Assembly: GCA_026874595.1 (NCBI GenBank)
Contig: CM049314.1
Location: 1,449,318-1,513,317 of the forward strand
Length of the DNA stretch: 64,000 nucleotides
Reading direction: 5' to 3'
Source of the DNA: Sipunculus nudus
Taxonomy: Eukaryota; Annelida; Sipuncula; Golfingiida; Sipunculidae
The position numbers and the translations under genes are program-made. Under the pieces are notes generated by a model. It did not search any database. It saw only the letters and a program-made list of their open reading frames with translations, and was not told the origin of the DNA. Every line of letters starts with the position of its first letter. The first letter of the stretch is position 1. This document shows, piece by piece, positions 13,601 through 24,598 of this stretch.

Positions 13601-16302
13601 TGCAAAGTGCTAGTTGCATTTAAGAGTTTGAACACTTTTTTAGCATTTAAAACCCCATTGTAGAAGTTTTCAAAAGCGATTGCGGTTTGCTTGTGTTCCC
13701 ATTTATGCACATTACTCTAGAAATGGGGTATTTTAATTTACCGTTAACCAAATATCTTTTTTTTCAGATTAATCATAAAATGTTTTGCTAAACGCCATCC
13801 AAATCGGCAAGAGTAGGAATAAATAATTAAGTAATAAGTATTATGGTTAATTAATTGACAAGCTCAATAGTGCCGCCTTTGAGTAGTATATGACTTGTAA
13901 CGGGTAGATTAGAATATATTTAGCAAATTTTAAGAATAAAAGTTTAAAAACAAAAACAACGCTAAGCATGTAGGCAATCGAAAAGCCATATCCTCACACA
14001 CAAACGACGTAATGCATTTTATATGAAAATATTCAAATGTAAACAAAGGTTGATTTCATATTCTAGCATATTTAGACTACGATGGCCAATTTTGGACTTC
14101 GAAAAGCTAGTCATCTTACTTTAAAATGTTAAAGCATGATTATTGTTCTTTTTCATAGTCTTCTTTTTGACATGAAACTATCTTGTATCGTCACTTTCTT
14201 GCATTTTCTTCATAAATTGCAAGAACCAAATAGAGTGGAAAACATTTAAAACTCGCAGTTTGACTCGTATTTTTGTTTTGCAAATAAATTGCAACAGCAT
14301 AAACGAATGGTGTTAATATTTATGGGATTTCTTATAAATTGCAATGACATATTTGAATAAAAAGAACTGCTCATGTATCGTGTGATTTGTTTTTAAATTA
14401 AGTACGATTACATAAGTACCATTTAAAATACTCATACTGCAAATTTGGTAATTTTATTTCTTTATTTTTTTCCTCGGTAGGCTGGACATGTTTACATTTT
14501 GAATTACCCCGAGTTCGTTGGAAACGAGGTTCTCCCTGACAGTTCTGGCCAAGGCAAGTGTCACATCCCTTCGCCCATCTGTCTATTTTACGTGAAACCA
14601 TCAGGTGACCTTGTCCCTATAGCAATACAGTTGTACACCACGGCCGAAAAAGACGCTCCAGTGTGGACTCCAGCAGACGACACGTTGGACTGGACGCTCG
14701 CTAAAATGTGGGTCAAGCTAGCAGACGCGCATACGCACCAGTTGTTTTCGAGGCAACTTAGGTGTCACATGATTATGGAAGCTGTTGCCATTGCAACGAT
14801 GAGAAACCTGCCTTCCATGCACCCTATTTTCAAACTGCTTATTCCTCACCTGGGCGATGTCGTTGCTGTCAATGCGAACACACGCATGTCACTATACAAG
14901 GCCACGGATTTGGAGAAATTTCTCGCAGCGGGTTCACATTCTGAAAAATTCCTACGCATAGCCTACCAACGGTTCCGGTTGTCAGATTTACACGTGCCGA
15001 ATGAGTTACGTAGACGCGGGGTAGCGGAGAAGGAAAAATTACCGAACTACCATTTCAGGGACGATGCGTCTGAGCTATGGCGCATCCTGCAAAAATTTGT
15101 GCGCATCGTGGTGATGTTGCAGTACTCGGACGACAAGCATGTTAAAAATGATGAGGAGCTCCAGTCATGGATCCGAGATCTACATGACAACGGGCTTCCT
15201 CAGTGGGAGGGGGATATGGACCACGAGGTACCGAGTTCGATCCCCTCCATTGACAGACTGATTGATTTTTTGACCATCATCATTTTTACCACATCTTGCC
15301 TGCACTCCGCCCTGACAGCGGGAATGATGCATCATTACGGATTCTGTCCAAATTATCCTCCCCTGCTAAGGACAGCGCCACCTATTGTCAAAAGAAAAAT
15401 TGAAGAAAAGGATATCCACGCCGCCTTGCCAAACCGGAAGCAGACGGCCCAGATCGTTGCTGCGTGTTATACACTGGCTAAAGCTAACAGGGATGAAGTA
15501 TGTGTTTTTTTTCTTAATTTTGATAAACAGCTAAATAGGACAAAAGTTAAAAGAAATAATCGCAAATATATCATAACAACTAAATAGGACACAATGTAAA
15601 AAATTAAACACAAAGATATCATAACAGATAAATAGGACAAAATGTAAAAGATATAATCACAACTATATATTAACAGCTAAATAAGACAAAATGTAAAGGA
15701 AATAATCACAAATATACCATAACTGTTAAATAGGACAAAATGTTTAAGAAACAATCACAAATATATCATAACAGATAAATAGGACCTCATGTAGAAGAAA
15801 TAATCACAAATATATCATAACTGTCAAATAGGACAAAATGTAAAAGAAATAATCACAATTATATATTAACAGCTAAATAAGACAAAATGTAAAGGAAATA
15901 ATCACAAATATACCATAACTGTTAAATGGGACAAAATGTAAAAGAAATAATCACAATTATATATTAACAGCTTAATAAGACAAAATGTAAAGGAAATAAT
16001 CACAAATATACCATAACTGTTAAATAGGACAAAATATAAAAGAAATAATCACAAATATACCATAACTGTTAAATAGGACAAAATATAAAAGAAATAATCA
16101 CAAATATATCATAACAGATAAATAGGACCTAATGTAGAAGAAATAATTTCAAATATATCATAACTGTAAAACAGGACAAAATGTAAAAGAAATAATCACA
16201 AATATATCATAACTGTCAAATAGGACAAAATGTAAAAAAAATCACAAATATATCATAACTGTTAAATAGGACAAAATGTAAAAGAAATATTCACAATTAT
16301 AT

Positions 16303-16370
<68 letters not shown>

Positions 16371-17173
16371 CAACATGTACAAAAAATAAATCACAAATAT
16401 ATCTTAACAGCTAAATGAGACAAAATGTAAAGAAATAAACACAAATTTACCAAAACACCTAAATAGGACAAAATGTAAAGAAATATTCACAAATACAGTG
16501 AAACCTCGTTGTGTCGAAGTCGAAGGGACCCTCAGAAAACTTCGACACATCCGAGGTTCGACATAAGCGGGTTTAATTGGTTATAATTTAACTAGAGTTG
16601 TCCGGAATATCGAGCCTGTAACTTCGACATAAGCAGGGTATTCGACTTAAGCGAGTTCGACACAACGAGGTTTCACTGTATATCATAACAGCTAAATGAG
16701 ACAAAATGTAAAAGAAATAAACACAAATATACCAAAACAGCTAAATAGGACAAAATGTAAAGAAATATTCACAAATATATCATAACAGCTGAATTGGACA
16801 AAATGTAAAAGAAATAATCAGAAATATATCATAACAGTTCAATAGTAAAAAAATATAACAAATAATATTAACAAATAAGTTGATATTATTTTAATTCCGA
16901 TATTTTACCAGCTGTTTGATTGATTGAGAAAATTTTACGTTTTAAGTCGTATATCTCTGTATCTAACTAATAAAGTTTATTGTTTACCAGCTATTTCTCG
17001 GGCAGTACCCTGAAAATCACTTCTGCAGTGAGACAATCAGCGCGGCAGTGGAGGTCCTGCAGTGTGAGCTGGAGGGGCTTGGTAAAGCCATCGGGGAGAG
17101 AAACAGGGACCTGGGTGACAGTGCTTACACCTATCTGCGCCCAGAGAAAATACCCAACAGTGTCGCCATCTAG
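1653..17173 (+). CDS. Catalase-like/lipoxygenase fusion protein (allene oxide synthase-lipoxygenase-like), 10 exons, 1079 aa
   Basis: Exons read by eye: 1653-1826, 6032-6310, 6725-6879, 9748-9936, 10627-11117, 11455-11573, 12476-12623, 12963-13447, 14481-15497, 16991-17173. All introns are GT-AG and phases join without a stop (3240 nt). The order matches the coral fusion (about 1066 aa): catalase-like heme domain at residues ~30-392, PLAT at ~402-515, lipoxygenase at ~519-1079, ending in the IPNSVAI-type lipoxygenase C-terminus. In corals the lipoxygenase makes a fatty-acid 8R-hydroperoxide that the heme domain converts to an allene oxide, or to aldehydes in lyase variants. The ATG at 1653 is the first Met after an in-frame TAA at 1647-1649. 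It directly follows an AG, so an upstream noncoding exon is possible. Odd: residues aligned to metal ligands are replaced in both domains (R166, H381, R771, T959), so activity is doubtful. Fold and frame are well preserved. Family assignment is strong; the function is inference. Confidence 0.9.
2290..2522 (+). mobile_element. tRNA-derived SINE in intron 1
   Basis: The head contains an A-box-like TGGCTCACGGG and a B box GGTTCGAATC, but the ends do not pair as a tRNA acceptor stem, so it is not a tRNA gene. The body (about 2373-2495) includes CGGTCGGCCCCGCCCAGGG, GCAGGCTTAATGGG and TTTTGGGGGTTCCTC. The same blocks recur in reverse orientation at 25250-25440, which supports a SINE family with a conserved core. 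Its 3' tail runs directly into the 52-bp tandem array. Confidence 0.7.
2523..5590 (+). repeat. 52-bp minisatellite, about 59 copies, two alternating monomers (104-bp dimer)
   Basis: Monomer A starts GGTGCTATACTTTATGAAGC and monomer B starts GGTGCTTAAATTTACGAAGC. Both end AGTATATTGTGA and they mostly alternate, giving a higher-order 104-bp dimer. Each monomer A carries an inverted repeat GGTGCT...AGCACC around an 11-nt loop; B has a weakened version. The array fills about 73% of intron 1. Copies at both edges (to about 2600, and after 5470) are the most diverged. Confidence 0.95.
7612..7860. repeat. G/C homopolymer-rich tract in intron 3
   Basis: Runs of 8-14 G or C (7614-7626, 7643-7650, 7668-7675, 7833-7848) lie close together, with G runs followed by C runs that could pair or form quadruplexes. 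Several reading frames here give only Pro/Gly-rich low complexity. Run lengths are the kind most often mis-sequenced. Confidence 0.7.
8205..9182 (+). repeat. 82-bp minisatellite, about 12 copies, intron 3
   Basis: The unit begins GTACAATCATTACATTATTA and ends GATACAGTGCTGATATGTTA. Copies start near 8207, 8289, 8371, 8453 and so on, with few substitutions. The last copy ends abruptly at about 9180 after GATACAGTGC. No coding potential. Confidence 0.95.
11036..12623 (+). other. PLAT/LH2 domain segment of the fusion gene (exons 5-7)
   Basis: Residues ~402-515 begin with a beta-strand block reading YSVTIETGNEKNAGNDS and continue to a W-containing strand in exon 7, the typical pattern of the PLAT (LH2) beta-sandwich in lipoxygenases. 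In the coral fusion this domain helps calcium-dependent membrane targeting. The segment spans exon 5 (from about 11036), 11455-11573 and 12476-12623. It sits between the heme-like and lipoxygenase domains, as in the coral protein. Confidence 0.8.
11556..12270 (+). repeat. 44-bp minisatellite, about 16 copies, overlapping the exon 6 donor
   Basis: The unit TGACCGATCACCATATACCA + GACATGATCAGAGTGCTGTG + AGCG repeats through most of intron 6, with two variants (CACCATATA and CATTATGTC) roughly alternating. The exon 6/intron 6 junction (11556-11600) reads as a diverged first copy: GATATGATCACAGTG then GCAG|GTAAAC then ATGACCGATCACC. In the repeat the donor GTAAAC corresponds to GTGAGC. Confidence 0.9.
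16308..16368. repeat. (AT)n microsatellite
   Basis: About 30 uninterrupted AT dinucleotides inside the 49-bp array of intron 9, likely grown from the ATATAT words of that repeat. Confidence 0.95.
16496..16678. mobile_element. 183-bp MITE, pogo/Tigger-like, TA target duplication
   Basis: Terminal inverted repeats: the left end starts CAGTGAAACCTCGTTGTGTC and the right end is its reverse complement, ending GACACAACGAGGTTTCACTG. It is flanked by TA on both sides (16494-16495 and 16679-16680). Internal words TTCGACATAAGC also recur in both orientations. Removing the element and one TA restores the local 49-bp repeat (CACAAATATATCATAACAG), proving insertion into a pre-existing array. No transposase. 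The CAGTG ends and TA duplication fit pogo/Tigger-type elements. Confidence 0.93.
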
Positions 17174-18540
17174 CAGACGAAAATAAATTTGTTGGTGCGC
17201 CTGTTCAAAATGATATAATGAAAGTGATCAAACATCGTGGCTTCTCATTTATCTCTACAGGGCTCCTTTTCCGTTTTGAAGTTTTGAATTTTGTTTACTA
17301 GGATATATTATTAACTGCATTATGTGCGGGTATCTCATTTGTTTATGTAAAGTATAAATTAAAGAGAAATGTTGATATATGACATCAACATAATAATAAC
17401 TAAAATATGTATATATGTATTTACTTATGTATTTAATTTACTTTCTATATATATTAGGTTTGTAGGATAATTTTTTATGCTTCTTTTGTTGGTACTCTAT
17501 CAGGTGATGCTAAAGGCAAGATCGTAATGTAAAAACAAAACTGAGGTATGGGGCATATTTAACCACTGACAAAATGTAGAAAATTGCATGTTACAAATCC
17601 CAGATAATGTTTTTAACGCATTTATCTTCCAAGAATCCGAACTATTTGAAAGACGTATCAGAGCAGGCTGGTTGTTAGTAATTATGTTAGCCACAAACAT
17701 ATGTAAAATAAAACGTAATTCCACGCCTGAGTCTTTGTTAGTGCCGAACCTTTGTACTGGCTTATATTCCGTACTAGATGAACATGACAATCGGAGAACC
17801 ATAAGTTAGTTATATAATTTGAACCGATGCAGATTATAGCAAGTGATCTTTAAAGAATATAAATTTCCCAAACGGTACTAAAATTACACTGAGCAATTTA
17901 CCAACTACAATATTTAGCATTGTTTGAAGGCAACATTGGATAGAGTAAAATTGTGAATTACACACACTGTTCAATTTTTATCAATCCATAGTTACGACCT
18001 ATGTTTAATCACATCACAATGAATAATCAAATTAAAATATATCTATATGAAATGTGTCATATTTTGTGTATTTTAATACATTATAATCAAAAACATACTA
18101 GCAATATAACATAATAATCTGGTAGTTTGGCACAAGGAATATGGGATCTAAATTTCAGTAAGGAGCTGACAGCACGTATGTTGACCTGATCTGACAACAA
18201 AGAGACAGTTGTACTAATGCTGTTCGCAAACTAATATGTATGTGTATGACTTTGTTTTCAACTTCTGTTGGTTGAATTTCAAAACAATGCAGGAAATCTT
18301 GGATTTTAAAATTTCTTCATTTCTTCAAAGCTTGATTTCAACATATGCCATGGAAACTTTTTCAGAGATATACGTGTTTCCAACACTATACGAGTGGGAG
18401 AGCACGTTTTGACCGGCGAGCGAGCCAGCGGATGAATATGTGTGCAATGTATTAGCAACGGTAACATGAAGCACGGTAAATGAAGCGTGGGAATGAATCA
18501 TTGCATCTGTCATATCCGAATGCACGATACAAGTGGGGGC
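17174..18540. other. 3' flank of the fusion gene, nothing recognised
   Basis: An AATAAA at 17182-17187 lies only 8 nt after the stop codon and may be too close to act alone. Beyond it the DNA is AT-rich, without recognisable coding, RNA or repeat structure. Confidence 0.4.
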
Positions 18541-18705
18541 CTGGATAAGAGTCGATGGGTAAAACGCTCGGCGCTCTCCACTCTCGACCCGGGTTCGAAC
18601 CCCATCGTGGCTATGAGAGTTTGCTATAGTTTGCAAAACACCACTTGCAAAGCCCTGGCTTATCTGACTTGCTGTCAGATGCCCTTCTTGAATTTGTTTT
18701 GATTA
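18535..18705 (+). mobile_element. tRNA-derived SINE
   Basis: The head GTCGATGGGTAAAACGCTCG is followed by a B box GGGTTCGAACCCC and then GTGGCTATGAGAGTTT. The same layout appears at 49640-49865 (GTCGAGTGGTGAAACGCACG, B box GTTCGATCCCC, GTGGCTTTGAGAG), so the two are members of one family. There is no acceptor-stem pairing, so it is not a tRNA gene. Confidence 0.6.
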
Positions 18706-19985
18706 TTTTGGCGGGTCCCCACATATTATAAACACGTTGATATAAACAAAATAAGCCACCTGTGTGCGGTGATATCCATGTTTTCTGGTCTTTATTTATA
18801 AAAGCTCCAAGGGATTACCTTTAGTTTACCTTTAGCACCTTAATATCATTCAAAAGTAGCGCCACCGAGTGTAAAAAATGAAAACGACTATTGTCAGACA
18901 ACTCTACATCGAGCTGCATAACGCCACCTAGTAATGCAAGTACAAGCTTATCTGTAGATGAAACCATGTGAGCTTCAATTTGAACAGGCGAATTGTCAAA
19001 AATATAATTCAATGTTTTCCTTCTGTAAAAAATCCGTAGCCACACACAATTCTAGTAAATGCTTTTCAGCATTGAAATAAAAATCTCCACAATCGTGACA
19101 CAGTACTTTTTCTGAAGAGTCAATATTATTGAAATTGATGAGTATATTAGCCATATATCTAAACGCTGGTGACGATAAAAGAAACCGTTCAACCGGAACT
19201 GCATAGAAGTCACTTAGACTGATATCATCACGACATCTAACCTCAGCTGCTACGTTTTCATGACGTTCCTCAATTTACTATCTCCATAGCAATTTGTATG
19301 GAAATACGTGCATGACATACTCCAGTAAGGTATATTTGCTCAGAATACGCACGATATCTGATATAAACCTCAATTTTATATTAGTGTTTTGAAGGATATA
19401 ATACATAAATCTGTACACTATAAGTTTTATGCACGAATTTGAACCATCTAGACGTAATAAATTGCCCATGAAAAGAAGCGTTGCCTTGTCAATAAATGAC
19501 TCCAAGCCAGGCATACCAACCATTGCGAGAGCCATATCGGACTCTCGGACCAAAACCTTCCGCTGTCGTTATACAGTATCTGTGAAATCTTTCTAGTTTT
19601 ATTGAATCTGTTCGTTTCAAGTTGCTCCAAAGTTTACAACCGAATAGTGCACCTGGAACAACTACTTGTTATAATGTACCATACTGGTTTTTGGATTTAA
19701 ACCTCGTGGTCTAACGCCTGAGCCGGTTAGAGGGAGAACAAACCTTTTCCTCGCCTACAAGCCCTCGTTGCGGCATATGTACACATCAAACCCGCCTGTA
19801 GCGACACGCCTAAATGAATATGGTTTATATCCTGTTTGATGGTGTCTCTCCCCAGATACCAGTTTCTCTGAGTGCATAAATGTTGAAATCTACCTTTGAT
19901 TCTCCAAAAACCATCACCACGGACTTTTTAGTCTTAAACACAGTGCGCCAATCACGGTTGTAATCGTATAGACATTTATCATTTG

Positions 19986-20312
19986 TTATGGTGATCCAAA
20001 ATTGTTTTGCAACTCTATCAACAAAACGTCTATGTATTTAAGAAACAACCATGGAGAAAGTACACCCCATTGGCGCACGGCCCGTTTGATGTTAAACCAT
20101 CTGCTTGTACAACCATCGACCATCACGGAGCTAGTCATAACACCCTGTCTAGCAATTTTGTATAATAGACCCTCATGCCATACGGTGTCGAAAGCCTTTT
20201 GAGTGTAACATAAATATACATTCGACCGTTTTAACTTGCAATGCAAAACAACTTCCTGAATAACAAAGGACGCATGAAGGGAGCTCATTTGTTTTTGATA
20301 AGCAAATTGCAA
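19986..20312 (-). pseudogene. Reverse transcriptase fragment of the minus-strand LINE
   Basis: Carries palm motif A (KAFDTVWHEGLL) and a decayed motif B (AVRQWGVLSPWLF, where active elements have a QGG or QG pair). The 108-residue frame ends before the catalytic YxDD box. Non-functional relic. Confidence 0.75.
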
Positions 20313-21150
20313 GTTATCCGGAAATTCCAGCTGAGCTTACCTAATAAATTTCATTAATCTATTTAGAATCAGTTTTCGAAAACCTTTTAATGACAGGTAA
20401 TAATGTGATTCCTCTGTACATGCCAAGGCTAGTAGCACTCAAATTGACCTTAAGGATGGTAACGATAAGCCCTCATTTTAAGTTGATAGGTATTTCCTCT
20501 TTTTCCAACATAAATAAAATAGGTGGCACAAGTGCACGTTCAAAGCCAACCTCCATATTTTAGATGCTCACTGGACAATTTGTCCCAACCGCCAACTTAA
20601 CCAGCCTTTAGTGAATTAATTGCTACAAAAATTTCCCTTAATGTGAACTTCGTATCCAAAAATGGATTCAGATGAAGGAATGATTCTCTATATATGCTAC
20701 CACATTCCTCTCTGATCTTATCACCGAAAATTTATCTCGCCTAAATTTGATGACACTTTTCAATTAGCTTTGCCCTTGCGTTTTCGTTTAACGACTGCCA
20801 AAAAATCGTTAACGTCTACTTCAGAATTTCTCCCCAAATCTTCAAAAAGCTCATGTTCAAGACTTGTGTGGACATATCCCATCGCACATCTGAATTTGCG
20901 TTTGGCTTTCTTATATTCAGTATAAACCACACAATAATAACACCTGGGCCTGCCAACCATTAACCATTACTTCATTTTTTCTCTCATTATATCATGTAAT
21001 GGTTTTGCTATTTCTTTCCACTTTGGCTTTAGACATTTTCTAAATTTTCTGGCTGAAACTGTACACTACCCCACCCTTTGCAATACCTCAATAATTGTAT
21101 TACAGTATAAATTTATATACCACAAGTATGATTATTCTTAGTCGCTTTTG

Positions 21151-21954
21151 TTAACCTATCCAGTTCCTCTGCAAATACATTGGTACAACCTTCACGTATT
21201 TCTTCATTCTCGAGTCAGGAGTAGGCTGAGAAATAGTGACATTCTTTGTGTGAAATTTCACTGGTAATTTTGATAACACTGCTATAAGTAAGTGATCAGA
21301 GGTGTTCAATTCGTGCTCTTCATAAACACATGATGCTGAAATAAAAGATTCCAAAGTAGATCTACTGTAGTAAGATGTCGTTATATAGGTGTATTTTGGA
21401 CCAAAGCATGATTTACTACATGTAGTTGATATCATACTTACCTCATTTATAAAATCTTGTATCACACGTTCTCTGCCAGGGCAACTGGCACCCTGAGACA
21501 AACTACAGTTTAAGCCACCCATAATGATTACATGTAAGATTTCTACTTTTTCTGTTTACTCTCTCATACTATTATTATGCGCTCGGCAAGTAAACCTAAA
21601 ATATTCATAGTGAGAGATTATTTGCTTTTGTCACCTGAATACGATAACAAAATCCAAAGTATCATTTTTACGATAACTAATTGTTCATACAGTGCCTGTA
21701 ATAGATTCCCTCCACATTAGACAAACTCCCCCCTTCCCCCGTCGGTAAGGATCCAGTGGATTTAAAGTAATATCCGCTACCCCCACCGCGTCAAAGTCAA
21801 GGTGAATGGTTTTAATAACCCAGTTGAAATAACCATTTCTCTGACAAACCTCCATTGAAAACATCTGAATCATCAAGGACATTAGATAAGAATAAAACAT
21901 TTGCCGTTGTACCTCTACAATAGTAAGATACCAACTGCAAGCCATCCAGGTCAT
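21151..21954 (-). pseudogene. Endonuclease (EEP family) fragments of the minus-strand LINE
   Basis: Two frames, 21685-21954 and 21151-21522, hold AP-endonuclease-like blocks: DFDAVGVADITL..., GKGGVCLMWRES, and ELNTSDHLLIAVLS, which corresponds to the C-terminal SDH motif. They are separated by stops, so no intact enzyme. Confidence 0.65.
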
Positions 21955-22181
21955 CCATAGAATATAGATTCATTTTATTTTAATATTTAAGTCTATAGAG
22001 TAATAATTTTTTACCGTTTTCTACTTATCTTCAGTACTCAGATGACCTTTTCCAGACGCCATCGCCTTAGGTAAACGCCTATAGGCCAAAATCTCTCTCG
22101 CTCTCCTGTCGAGCAATTTGAAAGGTACACCCGTAATTTAGCACATTCGACGCTGATATCTTTCCATTGAACATCTTAACA

Positions 22182-23657
22182 TCAACTGCTTCCACCCCTA
22201 ACATGCAAGTATTTAACTATAACTTCATTAGTAACAGAGTCCTCTATTTTGCCAACATTAAAGTCCATCAAATTTTTCCCGGATTGTCCATATTCTCTGT
22301 GCACGGTGTAGCGTCGACGGTGGTCGTATCCACGATTCTCCCTGTCAGCGTTTGATGCCCCTGATCCACCGGAAACTGCAGGCATAGAACCTTCACTATC
22401 ATGTGAATATTTAGGTCTCTTAGATGCTACAGTACCTGACGTTCCAGTGCTACCTCGAGACTCGGTGGAACCGCGTATATTAGAAGCGTGATACTCTTCG
22501 TTTTCAATCACAATCGCCTGTTCAAAGGCATCAACTTTATCATATTCCTTCGCTGGAACTACCAGACGCATTCTACACATTTGTCCGGCCACCCATCACC
22601 GCTTTTGCGAATCGTTTATTCGACCATGCCCAAAAATCACTTTCGATGTTACTCATTCTACCCCTGGGAAATTTTACAGAAGATATTGTGAACCCTGTTT
22701 TATTGACAAATTCTTTTGAATCTGTTTCCAATTATCTTAACCTCTAAAGAATTTGTTTTACATCATTTGTGATACGCAGACCATCTTTGTTATTCTCTTT
22801 TCTCTGCTCTTCACACTTTCGCACAGACTCATTTAACACCCGACCCTGTGTTGCTGTTTCGTCGTTTAAACTGATAATAGAGCTATTCATAGTATTCTAA
22901 GTCTGATTCATATTCTCAACAGTTTCATACAACTGAACAATGGCCTTGTCTTTATTGTTAATTACTTGTCTCTGTTCAGTCTCAGTTTCATTGAAAATTT
23001 CTTTTAGTTTTACATTCTCTAAACGCATATCATCAAATATTACAGCGTGGCGGGCTAGAATATCAGCAATGGAAATGTCAGTTAGCACTTCTCCGTTTGA
23101 ATTATTATCAGGATATGACACCGATTGCTTAGGCTGATGCTTTTGGGGGCATTTATACGAACTTAATGCTGAGGAAAGTTCATCTTGGCGCGTCTGACAG
23201 GAACAAACACAAATTTATTTATTAGAGATCCACCTGGAAAATTTGGTTTATCTTTGGCCAGCGCAAATATTTTATTCCTCAATTCCTGTAATTTATCAGC
23301 ATCATTTCGGACAATGTTCACTGATCTATGAATCACGTCCTCTCTTGGATTAATACTCACATCAATCAATAAATCATCCAATATGTTTAAAGCGCTAGGG
23401 TGTTCTTTTATTTCTGGCTGAAGTTCTGGTGGTTTGAGTGAGGGGGTGAAGCAGGAAAATCTTCAAACAATAGTCTATTGGACTCTGAAATAAGCTGAAC
23501 AATATTGTAGTCCGTCATTCAGTCGATGGCCCACACAGACCTGCACGTAAGGATCAACGCTACCCAAGACCGCAAAGTTGAAATAATTGAAAGTGTTCAA
23601 GCGGTTCGCCGAGCTTAGCAACAAAGCTGTTTTGTTTTTGTTGCACCTCGGGGGCAA
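22182..23657 (-). pseudogene. Putative ORF1 remnants of the minus-strand LINE
   Basis: Successive open pieces at 23475-23657, 23163-23381, 22897-23121 and 22182-22592 precede the endonuclease on the minus strand. The 22897-23121 piece is rich in Glu, Lys and Asn with a heptad-like pattern suggesting a coiled coil. The 22182-22592 piece is Ser/Gly-rich with basic clusters. Position and composition suggest an RNA-binding ORF1; no named domain is recognised. Confidence 0.45.
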
Positions 23658-23718
23658 GAGTCCAACATTCTAAACGTCAATGGAGTTATTCCAATTTGAC
23701 CGAGTGCAGGTTTCACAT

Positions 23719-24516
23719 TGTTACATGTATATGTTTATTATGCGCAGGAATTTGCATGGCTTGACATGTGCCTAGCGTTCTGATTCGTGTTAGGCGCAAG
23801 CACTATGCGTTGCTATGGCAACCGCACTTGTTTAATTATGGCTTACCCGCAGAGTGTTAAGATACCGTGTTCTTTGTAGTCTAAAAGGTTCGAGTTTGTT
23901 CTTTGATATGTTCCGGACTATGCGCTTCTGGACTTTGGTGGGGAAAAGCTATAAATAGGGGCTGTGTTTGGAGCCGGCAAAAAGGAAAATACCAGCGGGC
24001 ACTAAAGGGTGCGACTTTCTTGTCAGTCTTAGGACCTACTCTGATAATTGCATAGTTACAGATATTCTATGGACTTTATACAGACTTTTTACAGATTTTA
24101 TACAGATTGTCTTCAGTGTGCCTTTGGAATTTTACCTGAACTTCACTTTTGAATTACAACAGATTGTCTTCGAGATTTAATTGGACAATACACCGGGAAG
24201 ATTTACTTGAATTGTTCACGTGGATTGTTTGTGCTAAAAGGTTCTTGTTGGACTGTGACAGTTGTAGTATCCTGGAATCAAAGCCTAGGATCCAGACTCT
24301 GGTGATGTACATTTTCATTACTGTTATTTCTTAAATACTGTGTAATTGTATTGATTTAGTGTATTGTAATTTTTGGATTGTTCTAAGAAAAAATTATAAT
24401 CATTTCTTATCAAAAACCACTAACTTCTTTAATTGCCTAGTGTTGCGGAATCTAATTTTTTTGTCTCCGTAACAAGGGTTTGTGAATTATTTGTGTTATT
24501 ATTATGTTCCGTAACA
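23719..24516 (+). mobile_element. Solo LTR, target duplication ACAT
   Basis: Begins TGTTACATG and ends TTCCGTAACA (798 bp). It is flanked by ACAT at 23715-23718 and 24517-24520. A TATA box TATAAATAG at 23950-23958 is followed by GGGCTGTGTTTGG, matching the same block in the copy at 52272-53094. The 3' portion (AACCACTAACTTCTTTAATT... to GTTCCGTAACA) is also shared. No internal retroelement genes adjoin it, so it is a solo LTR left by recombination, of Ty3/Gypsy-like type judging from the TG...CA ends and 4-bp duplication. Confidence 0.88.
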
Positions 24517-24598
24517 ACATATTCAAAAAAACTTTAAAATGGTAAAAATTTTATACAATGTGCGCATAATTTTACAGCTACGATCTGCAACAGGGTAC

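Larger units (their letters stand above)
15526..16855 (+). repeat. Degenerate ~49-bp minisatellite in intron 9
   Basis: The unit is approximately CTAAATAGGACAAAATGTAA + AAGAAATAATCACAAATATA + TCATAACAG, in more than 20 imperfect copies. The array is split by an (AT)n run and by a MITE. AT-rich, no coding content. Confidence 0.85.
12963..17173 (+). other. Lipoxygenase catalytic domain segment of the fusion gene (exons 8-10)
   Basis: Residues 519-1079. Exon 8 contains the LPRD..F.DEK and FLNGV.P..LTR blocks. Exon 9 contains the iron-site helix (HQLFSRQLRCHMIME) followed by RNL..MHP.FKLL.PH. Exon 10 ends in Ile1079. Lipoxygenases bind iron through three His, one Asn/His/Ser and the C-terminal Ile. 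Here the first His is R771 (AGG, 14751-14753), H776 and H955 are kept, the Asn position is T959 (ACA, 15315-15317), and Ile1079 is kept. Exon 8 was started at 12963 because this gives A-I-L-P, matching the conserved linker, in phase with exon 7. A shorter start at 12990 is also in phase but loses that match. Confidence 0.85.
18708..23665 (-). mobile_element. Eroded non-LTR retrotransposon (LINE), minus strand, nearly full length
   Basis: Reading from high to low coordinates, fragments appear in the correct LINE order. A putative ORF1 with a charged, coil-like segment spans about 23657-22182. Endonuclease pieces lie at 21954-21685 (DFDAVGVAD and GKGGVCLMWR) and 21522-21151 (a TSDHLLIAV segment). 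A linker follows at 20960-20760. Reverse transcriptase lies at 20312-19986 (KAFDTVWHEGLLYKI, then RQWGVLSPWLFLKYID). The tail shows a CHDCGDFYF zinc-knuckle-like segment near 19130. Stops and frameshifts break every domain, and the YxDD box is not intact. The 3' end region 18708-18845 recurs at 41365-41530. The clade cannot be fixed by eye. Confidence 0.8.
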
